NCBI RefSeq assembly: GCF_039871655.1 | Contig: NZ_JBDPLZ010000010.1 | Location: 1 to 64,000, forward strand | From: Actinocorallia sp039871655 | GTDB lineage: Bacteria > Actinomycetota > Actinomycetes > Streptosporangiales > Streptosporangiaceae | DNA: 64,000 bases | Direction: 5' to 3' | Shown here: positions 25,719 to 33,761 of the stretch, piece after piece | Position numbering within the stretch: position 1 is the stretch's first letter | Layout: every line of letters starts with the position of its first letter | The notes under the pieces: generated by a model | Database searches by the model: none | Told to the model about the DNA's origin: nothing | The model's input: the letters and a program-made list of their open reading frames with translations, nothing else | Position numbers and translations under genes: made by a program

Positions 25719-26126
25719 ATGAAATTCGTGGTCGCTCTCAACCGTTCCTACGAGCTGAGCAGGCTGGCCTCCGGACTGGGTCATGTGACGGCGGGGCTCG
25801 TGGCCGGACTGCGCGACAGGACTGAGGATTTCGCCTTCGGCGAGTACATATCAAGGGACGGGCAGGTCTACCCGTGGATCAGCGACGCCCCGTTCATCGT
25901 CCTCAAGGGCAGGGGCGGCCAGTTGAAGAGCCTGCGCGGCACGCTCAACGAGCGAGGCCTGCCCTGCGTCGCCTACCTGGACACGATGCTCAGCGGAGGG
26001 GCGAGCGTACAGAAGGAACTCACCGCGCAGCGCGCCGAGGACGAGATCCAGGTGCTCGCGGTGGCCACTTTCGGGCCGGCCGAGGTGCTGAATGAATTGA
26101 CCAAGAAGTTCTCTCTCTGGCAGTAG
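25719..26126 (+). CDS. DUF2000-family protein
   Basis: The 135-residue soluble protein fits the DUF2000 pattern (N-terminal KFVVALNRSYELSRLASGLGH). The function of this small-fold family is unknown. It is the first gene of the third transcription group and starts 86 bases from the divergent thioesterase gene. A carrier, chaperone or ligand-binding role is possible. No catalytic residues can be named. Confidence 0.7.
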   Translation: MKFVVALNRSYELSRLASGLGHVTAGLVAGLRDRTEDFAFGEYISRDGQVYPWISDAPFIVLKGRGGQLKSLRGTLNERGLPCVAYLDTMLSGGASVQKELTAQRAEDEIQVLAVATFGPAEVLNELTKKFSLWQ

Positions 26127-26270
26127 AGACAGGGGATCTCTGGACACCGACGAATCCATGGTGAACAGGGGGATTCGTTGTTGATCCGACACGCGCCAGG
26201 AGAAGTAGTGGGACTGTTAGGGTGCTTTGCATCCGTCCTGACGTGATGTCCTGCCGTAGGGGTGTTCGCA

Positions 26271-26888
26271 ATGCTCGATCGTGGAAACGCGAGGAGGCGT
26301 AAGGACCTGAATTCGGTCCGTGCCAAGGCACTGACCAAGAGGGTGAGCCTGCACATCACCTCGCCGATCTCACTTGATTCCTGGCTGGCTCTCGGTGAAG
26401 AGCTGTTCGTGATTTCCGATGCCTCCGCCTGGTGGCTCGGCGATTGGCTCGTGTACGGCCAGGACAGATATCCCGACAGGTACCGTCGCGCGCTGGAGGA
26501 GACCTCTCTGCAGTACAAGACCCTGCGTAATTACGCTTGGGTGGCGCGCAAATTCCCTGCTTCCCGCCGACGGGACACCCTGAGCCTCCAGCACCATGCA
26601 GAGGTCGCGGCACTGTCGGAGGGCGAACAGGACACCTGGCTCAACCTGGCCGAACGTCACCGGTGGTCGGTCTCGGAACTCCGCAGGTGGCTGAAGGCCG
26701 AGCGTGAAACCATGTCCGGGGCGGCTCAGACCTTCGGGCTGGAGCTGGACCCCGAGCGCTTCGAGCGCTGGCGGGCCGCGGCCGATCTCGCAGACCTCAC
26801 CCTCGAAGAATGGATTTCGACGGTTCTCGACCATGAGACGGAAACGGTACTGGCCAAAATCGGCGGATCCCTCAAGACGTTGTCGTAG
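26271..26888 (+). CDS. LmbU-family transcriptional regulator
   Basis: From the ATG at 26271 (AGGGG eight bases upstream; a GTG at 26262 is also in frame) the product has 205 residues. The central block WWLGDWLVYG, YKTLRNYAWVARKF and LQHHAEVAAL matches the LmbU family, which regulates lincomycin and other actinomycete antibiotic clusters and carries a helix-turn-helix-like DNA-binding region. It is the only clear cluster-specific regulator here, so it probably controls the surrounding operons. Its binding sites are not established by this sequence. Confidence 0.88.
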   Translation: MLDRGNARRRKDLNSVRAKALTKRVSLHITSPISLDSWLALGEELFVISDASAWWLGDWLVYGQDRYPDRYRRALEETSLQYKTLRNYAWVARKFPASRRRDTLSLQHHAEVAALSEGEQDTWLNLAERHRWSVSELRRWLKAERETMSGAAQTFGLELDPERFERWRAAADLADLTLEEWISTVLDHETETVLAKIGGSLKTLS

Positions 26889-26956
26889 CTCTTCCCAAGC
26901 GCCCGGTCAGACCATGATGATGGCGAATCGGTGACCGAAGTGCGAGGAGCAGAGCG

Positions 26957-27580
26957 ATGCGGTACGCGGTCTTCAGTTCCCTGCAAATGATCGACGGCGA
27001 CCTTCTCAGGAGTTTCGAGGGCCTTGCCGAAGACCGGTATCTCAAGAGTGAGCACTGCTTCCGGTTCCGGGCCTTCGGGAGCGCCAGGGTCAAGGGGAAC
27101 GCGGTTCTGTGGGAGGAGGACCTCGTCTTCCGACAGGGAAGGGACATAAATTCCTATGCGGGTGGAGTGGACCGGCGATTTCCGCCGATCGGTGAAAGCG
27201 CCCGGTCCTTCGCGGAGGAATTCGTGCGCAGCCGCCGAATCCATGACCTGCTCGCCGTCGAGGAGTTCGAGCTGGGCTGCCACCAGATCAGGATCGTCGC
27301 CGAGGGAGAGAATCCGGGGTTTCCCGCGCCGGAGGGATTCCACCGCGACGGGTTCGAGCTGATCACGGTGACGTGCGTGGCCACGGATAACGTCAGCGGT
27401 GGCGAGTCCCTGGTCGACGTCGGCGGTGAACTGATCTTCACCCGGGCCATCGCGCCCGGCGAGACCCTGCTGCTCGACGACCGCGCGGTCACCCACTACG
27501 TCAGCCCGATCATGCCCCGAACCCCCGGCCGTGCGACCCGGGACGTCATCGTCATGACCTTCACCAGGAACGAGAGGTGA
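26957..27580 (+). CDS. 2-oxoglutarate/Fe(II) dioxygenase of the free-amino-acid hydroxylase type (PF10014)
   Basis: The 207-residue protein has GCHQIRI, then PEGFHRDGFE with His129 and Asp131, and DRAVTH with His180. This is the iron triad of the 2OG-Fe_Oxy_2 family, with Arg194/195 placed for 2-oxoglutarate. Characterised members such as L-isoleucine dioxygenase hydroxylate free aliphatic amino acids. It could make a hydroxylated Leu-type residue for the Leu-coded adenylation protein, or act on a sulfur or aromatic residue. Its stop overlaps the aminotransferase start (GTGA). Confidence 0.85.
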   Translation: MRYAVFSSLQMIDGDLLRSFEGLAEDRYLKSEHCFRFRAFGSARVKGNAVLWEEDLVFRQGRDINSYAGGVDRRFPPIGESARSFAEEFVRSRRIHDLLAVEEFELGCHQIRIVAEGENPGFPAPEGFHRDGFELITVTCVATDNVSGGESLVDVGGELIFTRAIAPGETLLLDDRAVTHYVSPIMPRTPGRATRDVIVMTFTRNER

Positions 27581-28653
27581 CGACAGTGATCCCTTCCTAC
27601 GCCATCCAGGACTGGCTGTTCGCCCGGGCCGCCGGCCGGTACGACATCGATCTCGGTGAGAGCGGGGTTCAGGCCCAGTCGGTGCGGGATCTGGAAATAG
27701 ATCCCGACTGGGATCTGGACTACAGCACGGATCGGGGGAACACCGCGCTCCGAGAGGAGATCGCAGCGCTCTACTCCCGTGACGAGGCGGACAGGGTCAT
27801 GGTCGCGCACGGAGCGCAGGAGGCGCTGTACCTCTTCTACCGGACCTTTCTGAGGCCGGGCGACCACGTCATCACGACCTCTCCGGGTTGGCAGCAGTCC
27901 TGGGAGGTTCCGGCCCACATGGGGTGCCGGGTTTCGCGGCTGAAGCTGGACGCGGACGGCGGTTTCGACGTGCGCGCGCTCGCCGGGCTCGTCAGGGAGG
28001 AGACCCGCCTGCTCGTCCTCAACAGCCCGTGCAACCCGCTCGGATCGGTGATCGCCGAGCCGGTCTGGGAAGAGTTGTTCGCGCTCGCCGACGACTGCGG
28101 TTTCTGGGTGCTGAATGACGAGGAGTACCTTCTGGACTTCTCCCGGTCGGTGGTGAACCGCTATGAGCGTTCCGTCTCGGTCTCCAGCCTCTCCAAGGTC
28201 TACGGGTTGCCGTCGCTGCGAACGGGCTGGGCTTTCGGTCCTTCCGAGGTCGTCGAGGCGATGACCAACTACAAGCGTTACACCTCTGTGGCGAACTCCT
28301 CTCTCACCGAGCGCATGGCGACGGAGGCACTGCGGAACCGGTCGCGTCATCTCAAGCGCTACGAGCAGTTCGTCGCGGCAGGGCTTCACCGGTTGGAGGC
28401 GTTCGTCGGGGAGCGGCCCGGAACAGTGCGGTTGCTTCGCCCCCAGGGCACTCCGTTCGGCTGGCTCAGGGTGAACGTCGCTTCCTCCTCGCAGGCGTTG
28501 GCCGAACGTCTGCTGGAAGAGCAGCGCGTTCTGGTCATGCCGGCGGAGGTCTTCGGCTCGGACAACGGGCTGCGGCTGACCTACGCGCGCCCCCTCGACG
28601 TCCTCGACGAAGGACTCGCCAGGCTGGGAGCCGTCGTGGACGCTGCGGCGTGA
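27577..28653 (+). CDS. PLP-dependent class I/II aminotransferase-fold enzyme
   Basis: The 358-residue protein has the fold-type I pattern: AHGAQEALY for phosphate contact, NSPCNPLG, LNDEEY with the cofactor aspartate, and SSLSKVYGLPSLRTGW with the PLP lysine at 207. The N-terminal IPSYAIQDW recalls the branch that includes capreomycidine and enduracididine synthases as well as plain aminotransferases. Coupled to the amino acid hydroxylase, it may remodel the hydroxylated amino acid. It is on the short side for the family but complete. Confidence 0.88.
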   Translation: MTTVIPSYAIQDWLFARAAGRYDIDLGESGVQAQSVRDLEIDPDWDLDYSTDRGNTALREEIAALYSRDEADRVMVAHGAQEALYLFYRTFLRPGDHVITTSPGWQQSWEVPAHMGCRVSRLKLDADGGFDVRALAGLVREETRLLVLNSPCNPLGSVIAEPVWEELFALADDCGFWVLNDEEYLLDFSRSVVNRYERSVSVSSLSKVYGLPSLRTGWAFGPSEVVEAMTNYKRYTSVANSSLTERMATEALRNRSRHLKRYEQFVAAGLHRLEAFVGERPGTVRLLRPQGTPFGWLRVNVASSSQALAERLLEEQRVLVMPAEVFGSDNGLRLTYARPLDVLDEGLARLGAVVDAAA

Positions 28654-29417
28654 GCGAACGACTCGTGGATGAGAGCCGGTACGAGACCATCGGTTACGGC
28701 CTGGGAGAGGATCGATTCGGGCATCTGTGGCAGGCCGACGGCACCGGGCCGCGTCCTGTCGCGGTCCTTCTGCACGGAGGCTACTGGCGTGCCCCCTACA
28801 GGCTCGATCTCATGAACCCTCTGGCGGCCTCGCTCGCTGCGGGCGGGGTTTCGGTCTGGAACCTGGAGTACCGCAGGATCGGAACTCCAGGCGGTGGGTG
28901 GCCGGGGCTTTTCGACGACGTCGAAGCCGGCTTCGGGATCCTGGACTTGCTGGCGGCCGAGCACGGGCTGGACCTCTCCCGTGTGGCGGTCGTCGGGCAC
29001 TCGGCCGGTGGACATCTGGCACTGTGGCTCGCCACACGGACGAACGCGGTGCGGCCTGCGCTCACCGTGGCGCTCGCGCCGGTGAGCGACCTGGTCGGCG
29101 CGCACCGCATGGGCCTTTCGAACGACGCGGCTGCCGAACTGATGCGCGGAACCTACGCCCGGGTCCCGGAACGGTATCGGGCGCATTCGCCGAGGGCCCT
29201 CCTGCCGCTGGGGGCCAGGCTCATCGTCGTCCACGGGAGGCGCGACGAGACCGTGCCTTGCGGCATGAGCGCGGAGTTCTGCGCGGCGGCGAGCACGGCC
29301 GGAGACGACTGTGAGTTCCTCCTGTTCGACGCGGCTGATCACTTCGCGCTCATCGACCCCGGTACAGAGGCCGGAGCTCAGGTCTCCTCACGGATCATCG
29401 CGGAGCTCTCCGGTTGA
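28650..29417 (+). CDS. Kynurenine formamidase-like alpha/beta hydrolase
   Basis: This 255-residue hydrolase carries HGGYW (42-46), the oxyanion motif typical of arylformamidases, and GHSAGGHLAL with nucleophile Ser118, plus an aspartate in GRRDETV and a histidine in AADHFAL. The HGGxW form distinguishes kynurenine formamidase from ordinary carboxylesterases. It would hydrolyse N-formylkynurenine made by the TDO-like enzyme to kynurenine. It overlaps the aminotransferase stop by 4 bases and its end overlaps, tail to tail, the leftward gene at 29378. Confidence 0.82.
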   Translation: MSERLVDESRYETIGYGLGEDRFGHLWQADGTGPRPVAVLLHGGYWRAPYRLDLMNPLAASLAAGGVSVWNLEYRRIGTPGGGWPGLFDDVEAGFGILDLLAAEHGLDLSRVAVVGHSAGGHLALWLATRTNAVRPALTVALAPVSDLVGAHRMGLSNDAAAELMRGTYARVPERYRAHSPRALLPLGARLIVVHGRRDETVPCGMSAEFCAAASTAGDDCEFLLFDAADHFALIDPGTEAGAQVSSRIIAELSG

Positions 29418-30112
29418 TCGCCGTCTTCGGCCTTCGACAAGGCCGCGAGGTCCACTGAGAATTCGGCTAGGACGTCACAGGCCGCGCCGCGGCCGATGGC
29501 GATCAGCCCGGTGAGCAGGTGATCGCAACCGATCTGCGACTCTCCTGCCTTGGCAGCGAGTTCCTGGGCCGTCGCGAGGGCCTTGCGGGAGTAGGGCGTC
29601 CAAGCGATTCGCTCGGCCGCCTGGGACGCGCCCAGGCCCAACCTGCCGTAGATCTTCTGCCGGAGCTCGTCCATCGGGGCGTCGAGTGCGGCAAGGAGGC
29701 GCGTGGCGCTGTTGTCCTCCGCGAGGAGTCCCCACAGCACGTGCTCCGTGCCGATGAAGTTATTGCGGTGGCGTATGGCGACCTCTTTCATGTGCGCCAT
29801 CGCGGTGCGCAGTTCCTCCTTCAATTCCTCCGGCTCGTACCTCCGGTGGGGAACGAGGTATCGCTGTTGGACGGCCTGTCGACTCACTCCTAGGACCGCC
29901 CCGATCTCCGCCCATGAGTACCCGTGCAGACGGCAGTGCTCGACGTAGTCCTCGACCAGGTCGTCCGCCAGGTTGCGCAGCCGCTCGGCCGTCTCCACCC
30001 CGGTTTTCAACAGCACCAGCCAGTCGGGTTGTTCCTGGTCCGCGTCCCGGTAGGCGTCGCCGCAGGTCCGGTCGACCTCGGCGATGAGAGCATCAAGATC
30101 TGGTATCACCAT
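29378..30112 (-). CDS. Clp N-domain protein with helix-turn-helix
   Basis: From the ATG at 30112 there are 244 residues. The N-terminal half has a sigma-4/HTH-like segment (YSWAEIGAVLGVSRQAVQQRY, about residues 64-84), and the C-terminal half resembles a Clp N-domain pair (FIGTEHVLWGLLAED and IGCDHLLTGLIA). Clp N domains bind peptides or arginine-phosphate marks. The combination suggests a transcription factor that senses a ligand or damaged protein. Similar proteins are common in actinomycetes but poorly described. It ends 40 bases inside the convergent formamidase-like gene. An ATG at 30133 would add 7 residues. Confidence 0.75.
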   Translation of the reverse strand: MVIPDLDALIAEVDRTCGDAYRDADQEQPDWLVLLKTGVETAERLRNLADDLVEDYVEHCRLHGYSWAEIGAVLGVSRQAVQQRYLVPHRRYEPEELKEELRTAMAHMKEVAIRHRNNFIGTEHVLWGLLAEDNSATRLLAALDAPMDELRQKIYGRLGLGASQAAERIAWTPYSRKALATAQELAAKAGESQIGCDHLLTGLIAIGRGAACDVLAEFSVDLAALSKAEDGDQPESSAMIREET

Positions 30113-30133
30113 GACGCAACCATCCCTTGCCAA

Positions 30134-30520
30134 TGTAGCTTTGTCAAGAACTCATTGCTTTTTTGGTTTGGAAGTGTCCGGCTTGGGCCTGTGGAGCGGG
30201 TGCGGGAAGAGGGCCCTGTATCGGGTGCGTCCGACGGAGATCCCTGGGTCGGCCCCGATGGGACGGCGAAACGGATCTGGAGTGGGATGCGATCTGCACG
30301 GCTGCGCGATCATGAGGTTCCCCCCCTCGGTGGACAGGGGGAACATCATCCACCGTTAACGAGGTTTCAGGCGTGGTGTTGTCGTTAGGGTGAGGCCGGA
30401 CCCGAGTCGGTCGGGACGGATAGCCCGGAGATTCTGGACAGCGAGAGGCGTACTCTCATGCCGCTTGGAGGTGGCCGTGTCGCCGAGCGTGGAGACTGTC
30501 GGATCCCGCGGCTAGGTTCT
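30134..30520. other. Intergenic stretch without recognisable gene
   Basis: No reading frame here has actinomycete codon bias or a recognisable motif, and short frames in both directions are unconvincing. The stretch is less GC-rich near 30150-30180 (a TTTTTTGG run), which could hold the promoter of the leftward Clp-N/HTH gene. Confidence 0.5.
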
Positions 30521-30536
30521 GTGGCATGTCTGAGGT

Positions 30537-30905
30537 GTGGGCGATGTACGCCAAGCCAAGGGCCGGGGTGGTTCCGCTGAGGGTACGGCCGCGGCTGGCG
30601 AGAGCGAATCGAGCGCCTTCAAAGAGCAGATCAACGATCAGCTCGCCCATGCCATCCCGCTGCCTGACGGCCCGGTCAGGCTCCGCATCAGCTACCGCGT
30701 CGGCCCCCGCCGCTCCTGGCCCAACGTGTGGAAACCCACCATTGATGCCCTCGGCCACCTCCTCGGTCGGACCTCACCCGACCGGCCCTGGCACCCACAC
30801 GACGGCCGCATCACCGAACTCGGCCTCCACGCCCGGACCGAACCAGAACTCGGCAACGACACCGCCATCAAGATCACCGCGCAGTCCGCGACGCTTCCCA
30901 CGTGA
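30537..30905 (+). CDS. Conserved hypothetical protein, possibly remodelled at the N-terminus
   Basis: The C-terminal 90 residues (INDQLAHAIPLPDGPVRLRISYRVGPRR onward, then WPNVWKPTIDALG) have the codon bias and composition of a real protein and resemble a short hypothetical family seen in actinomycetes; no function is known to me. The first 30 residues look like out-of-frame sequence, so the gene may have lost its true start by a frameshift. It lies beside the first integrase remnant. Confidence 0.4.
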   Translation: MGDVRQAKGRGGSAEGTAAAGESESSAFKEQINDQLAHAIPLPDGPVRLRISYRVGPRRSWPNVWKPTIDALGHLLGRTSPDRPWHPHDGRITELGLHARTEPELGNDTAIKITAQSATLPT

Positions 30906-30917
30906 GCATCTCGACGC

Positions 30918-30938
30918 CCGCTCATGCCGCGAGCTGAG
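30918..30938. repeat. 21-bp direct repeat, copy 1 (upstream of integrase remnant)
   Basis: An exact 21-bp match to 35613-35633 beginning CCGCTCATGCCGCGAGC. It lies 22 bases before the start codon of the first integrase remnant; the second copy lies about 50 bases before the second remnant. The pair brackets the four-gene cassette. Confidence 0.75.
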
Positions 30939-30960
30939 CGGGGAGGCGCGGCTTCGACGT

Positions 30961-31095
30961 ATGACCTCGTTCGATGAGTTCCTCTCTGCCCGCGGCGACA
31001 TGGCGGATGCCAGTCCGTCACGCAGGACGACCGCCGCCCGTCCGGCCCGATGCGGGGACTCCTCGCGGATGCACACCGAAAAGCCGTCAGTCTGA
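30961..31095 (+). pseudogene. Tyrosine-recombinase N-terminal remnant
   Basis: MTSFDEFLSARGDMAD at the start of this frame matches MTFFDELLVAGGNTAN at the start of the broken integrase at 35683. Just upstream both share an exact 21-bp sequence (30918-30938 and 35613-35633). Only about 16 codons survive before the sequence becomes unrelated and runs into the end of the adenylation gene at 31087. It appears to be the stump of a second copy of the same recombinase family. Confidence 0.55.
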
Positions 31096-32607
31096 TGCCG
31101 ACCGGCCGGATTCGGCGAGAGCACGTCGGTCTTTCTTTCCGGTGGGCGTGGTGGGGAGATTCTCGCGAGCGTGAAAGCGGTGCGGGACCAGCGCTGGGGG
31201 AAGGGTGGCCCGAGCGTGCGCTCGGACGGCGGCGACGTCGACCGGGTTGTCGGGGTTCGGCACGAACCAACAGGTCAGACGGGCGTCAGATGTCTTCGCC
31301 ACCGCGACGTCCATGAGGCCGAGGCAGCTCGACAGTGCGGCCTCGACCTCCGCCGGTTCGACCCGATGGCCGTGGATGTCAAGCTGGTCGTCCTCGCGTC
31401 CCACGAACGTCAGCACGCCGCTCTCACCCCGATGGACGAGGTCGCCGGTGCGGTAGAGGTCGCCGTCCGCGTGCAGGGGCGTCTCCGGATCGTGCCAGTA
31501 GCCGCGAGCGATGCCCGCTCCGCCCAGGTGGAGGACACCGATGTCTCCTGCCGCACACCGATGGCCGTTCCGGTCGAGGACGAACGCCTCGACGTTCGTG
31601 ATCGGGAGGCCGATCGGCACCGGTTCGTCGGGGCGGGCGGATCGGATCTCGTGGCAGGTCGCGGTGACTGTGGCCTCGGTCGGACCATAGAGGTTGAAGA
31701 GCCGATGGTCGCCGTTCACGGCATTCCGCCAGGCCAGGACGTCCCGTCCGTGGAGGGGCTCTCCGCCCAGGATCAGCGTCTTCAGATCTGGCAGGTCGAC
31801 CGGGCCGCAGCGGGACAGCAGGCGGCAGTAGGTGGGGGTTAGATCGGCATGCGTGATGCGGTGCTCCCGCATCCACTCCAGGAATCGTCTCGGGCTGTGC
31901 TTCACGTCGTCGCCCACGGGCCAGAGGGTCGCTCCGTGCGCGAGCGCGCCGAAGATCTCCTGCACGGAGGCGTCGAACGTCGCGGAATGACTCTGCATGA
32001 CCCGGTCCCCGGGCACGATCCGGAACCGTCGCCCGGCCCACCGCACGAGATTGGCCACCGCCCGATGCTCGACCATCACCCCCTTCGGCCTGCCACCCGA
32101 CCCCGACGTCGGCATCACATACGCCAGATCCGAGGGCGCCGGCCGCACGACGTCCCGACACAACCGTCTGCCGCCCGAGGCCGACAGGCGGTCGTCGAAC
32201 GATGGCCTGCTCAGCAGGGCGGACAGGGGATCGAGGCGGAGGATGGGGGTTGCGGGGTCGGGGAGCCAGGGGGCGGGACGGGCGTCGGTGAGGAGGCAAC
32301 GGGCGGAGATCCGGTTGAGAAGGTGGTGGAGGCGCTGGGGTGGGTCGGCGGGGTGAAGGGGGAAGTAGGCGGCGCCGGCCTTCAAGGCGGAGAGAAGGGC
32401 GACGTAGAGAGCGGGGGTTCGGTCGAAGAGGACGGGGATCAGGGAGGCCGAGGTGACGCCGCGGTCGATCAAAGCGCAGGCCAGGAGGTCGGACGCGTGG
32501 TCGAGGTCGGCGTAGGTCAGGGTGCCCAGCGGGTGGACGATCGCCGGGTGGTCGGGGCGGCGGCGAGCCTGGTGGCGGAAGAGGCCGACGACGGTCGGCG
32601 CGGTCAT
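31087..32607 (-). CDS. Stand-alone adenylation enzyme (A domain only)
   Basis: The 506-residue protein is a complete adenylation domain without carrier: AYVMPTSGSGGRPKGV (phosphate loop), NLYGPTEATV, YRTGDLV, DDQLDIHGHR and the C-terminal PTGKKDRR with the catalytic lysine. The specificity code reads by eye D-A-Q-D-I-G-L-V-T-K, nearest to glutamine codes. ATG overlaps the class II synthetase stop (ATGA), so it is the last gene of a four-gene, fully coupled operon. The carrier at 35412 is the obvious candidate acceptor. The phosphate loop is slightly unusual (PTSGSGG in place of YTSGSTG). Confidence 0.9.
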   Translation of the reverse strand: MTAPTVVGLFRHQARRRPDHPAIVHPLGTLTYADLDHASDLLACALIDRGVTSASLIPVLFDRTPALYVALLSALKAGAAYFPLHPADPPQRLHHLLNRISARCLLTDARPAPWLPDPATPILRLDPLSALLSRPSFDDRLSASGGRRLCRDVVRPAPSDLAYVMPTSGSGGRPKGVMVEHRAVANLVRWAGRRFRIVPGDRVMQSHSATFDASVQEIFGALAHGATLWPVGDDVKHSPRRFLEWMREHRITHADLTPTYCRLLSRCGPVDLPDLKTLILGGEPLHGRDVLAWRNAVNGDHRLFNLYGPTEATVTATCHEIRSARPDEPVPIGLPITNVEAFVLDRNGHRCAAGDIGVLHLGGAGIARGYWHDPETPLHADGDLYRTGDLVHRGESGVLTFVGREDDQLDIHGHRVEPAEVEAALSSCLGLMDVAVAKTSDARLTCWFVPNPDNPVDVAAVRAHARATLPPALVPHRFHARENLPTTPTGKKDRRALAESGRSASD

Positions 32608-33761
32608 GAGCGGAACTCGCCGATGAGCGGGGGCCAGGTCTGTTCGTCCAAGCCGTACTGGCAGAGGAAGGCGTAGGCGAGACGTTCCAGGCCGAAACCC
32701 ACGCAGGCTGACTTAAGGTGCGTCCCCTCAGGTGCGGTGATGTCGAACCGGCGGGTGAAGTGGTCGTCCGCGTAGTTGAAGGAGGCGACCGCGACGCTAC
32801 GGTCATCGCCGATCGGCATGCGGACTTCGCGCTTGGACTCGGCGACGATCTGGAGGGCGATCACGCGTGGATCCGCGTCGGCGAAGAAGGGGTCATTGGC
32901 CACCTCGCAGGACGCTCGAAGCCCGAGGGCGCCCAGCAACTCCCGGACGTCCTCCATGAGGGCCGCCTGCCGGTCCCGAATCGCCGTCCGGTCACCCAGA
33001 AAGACCGTCTCGCGGATCGTGAAGTCCCAGAGCCGGTCGAGGCCGTGCTCGTAGCGCGACTCGAAGCGGAACGCCTTCCCGCGACTGGTGACGACGGCCG
33101 TCTCGGCCAGCCGCCGACCGGCGAACTGATGGTAGGTGTGGAAGCACATCGTCGGTGGCAGGCAGTGCGCGGCACCGTCGGTGAGAGCGAGAAGGTCCCG
33201 GCCGCGCGGCGTCAGCTCGGCGAACCGCGCATAGACATCGATGTCGGCGCGCAGTCTTGAGACGAACATCGCGAACCGGGGAAAGGCGTCGAGATAACCG
33301 CACTGGTCGATCACCGACATCGGCAGCAGCGTCGGATAGCGGTACTCCACCGCGCCGTATCCCGCGACCAGGCCGAGCAGAACGGCGTCGAAGGCCCGCA
33401 TGGCCTTGAGCAGCGGGCCGCCGACCGCGACCTGGCCCGGTCCCGACCGGAAGGCCGCGCCCGAGTCGACGAGCTCGTCGAGGACGTCCCGCGCGGGACG
33501 GCCGGGGATCTCCCAGAGCGTCCGCCGCGGCACATCCAGCTGACGGACGATCTCCGTCGACACGACCCTCAGCAGCTTGCGCCGAATCTCCTCGTGGGCG
33601 TTGGCGGGAGCCGACAGTTCGATGCCGAGGACCTCGCCGGCCCGCCCCTTGACGAGGGTGAACGTCTCGATTCGCTCGTCGAGGAAATAGACATATTTGC
33701 CCAATTCATCCCCCTGGGCTGGATCCAGCGGGGTGTCGAAGAGCAACCGCGTGCCCGTCAT
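32604..33761 (-). CDS. Class II aminoacyl-tRNA-synthetase-like enzyme, amino acid:carrier protein ligase type
   Basis: The 385-residue protein has the catalytic core of the atypical seryl-tRNA-synthetase family that aminoacylates carrier proteins instead of tRNA. Motif 2 is FRFESRYEHG (231-240) and motif 3 is GFGLERL (355-361). The zinc-binding set of the family is preserved as Cys206, Glu251 and Cys353. There is no N-terminal tRNA-binding coiled coil. Known members load glycine or alanine onto a small carrier. ATG overlaps the radical-SAM stop (ATGA). The neighbouring carrier at 35412 is the expected acceptor. The amino acid cannot be predicted safely from the sequence. Confidence 0.8.
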   Translation of the reverse strand: MTGTRLLFDTPLDPAQGDELGKYVYFLDERIETFTLVKGRAGEVLGIELSAPANAHEEIRRKLLRVVSTEIVRQLDVPRRTLWEIPGRPARDVLDELVDSGAAFRSGPGQVAVGGPLLKAMRAFDAVLLGLVAGYGAVEYRYPTLLPMSVIDQCGYLDAFPRFAMFVSRLRADIDVYARFAELTPRGRDLLALTDGAAHCLPPTMCFHTYHQFAGRRLAETAVVTSRGKAFRFESRYEHGLDRLWDFTIRETVFLGDRTAIRDRQAALMEDVRELLGALGLRASCEVANDPFFADADPRVIALQIVAESKREVRMPIGDDRSVAVASFNYADDHFTRRFDITAPEGTHLKSACVGFGLERLAYAFLCQYGLDEQTWPPLIGEFRS

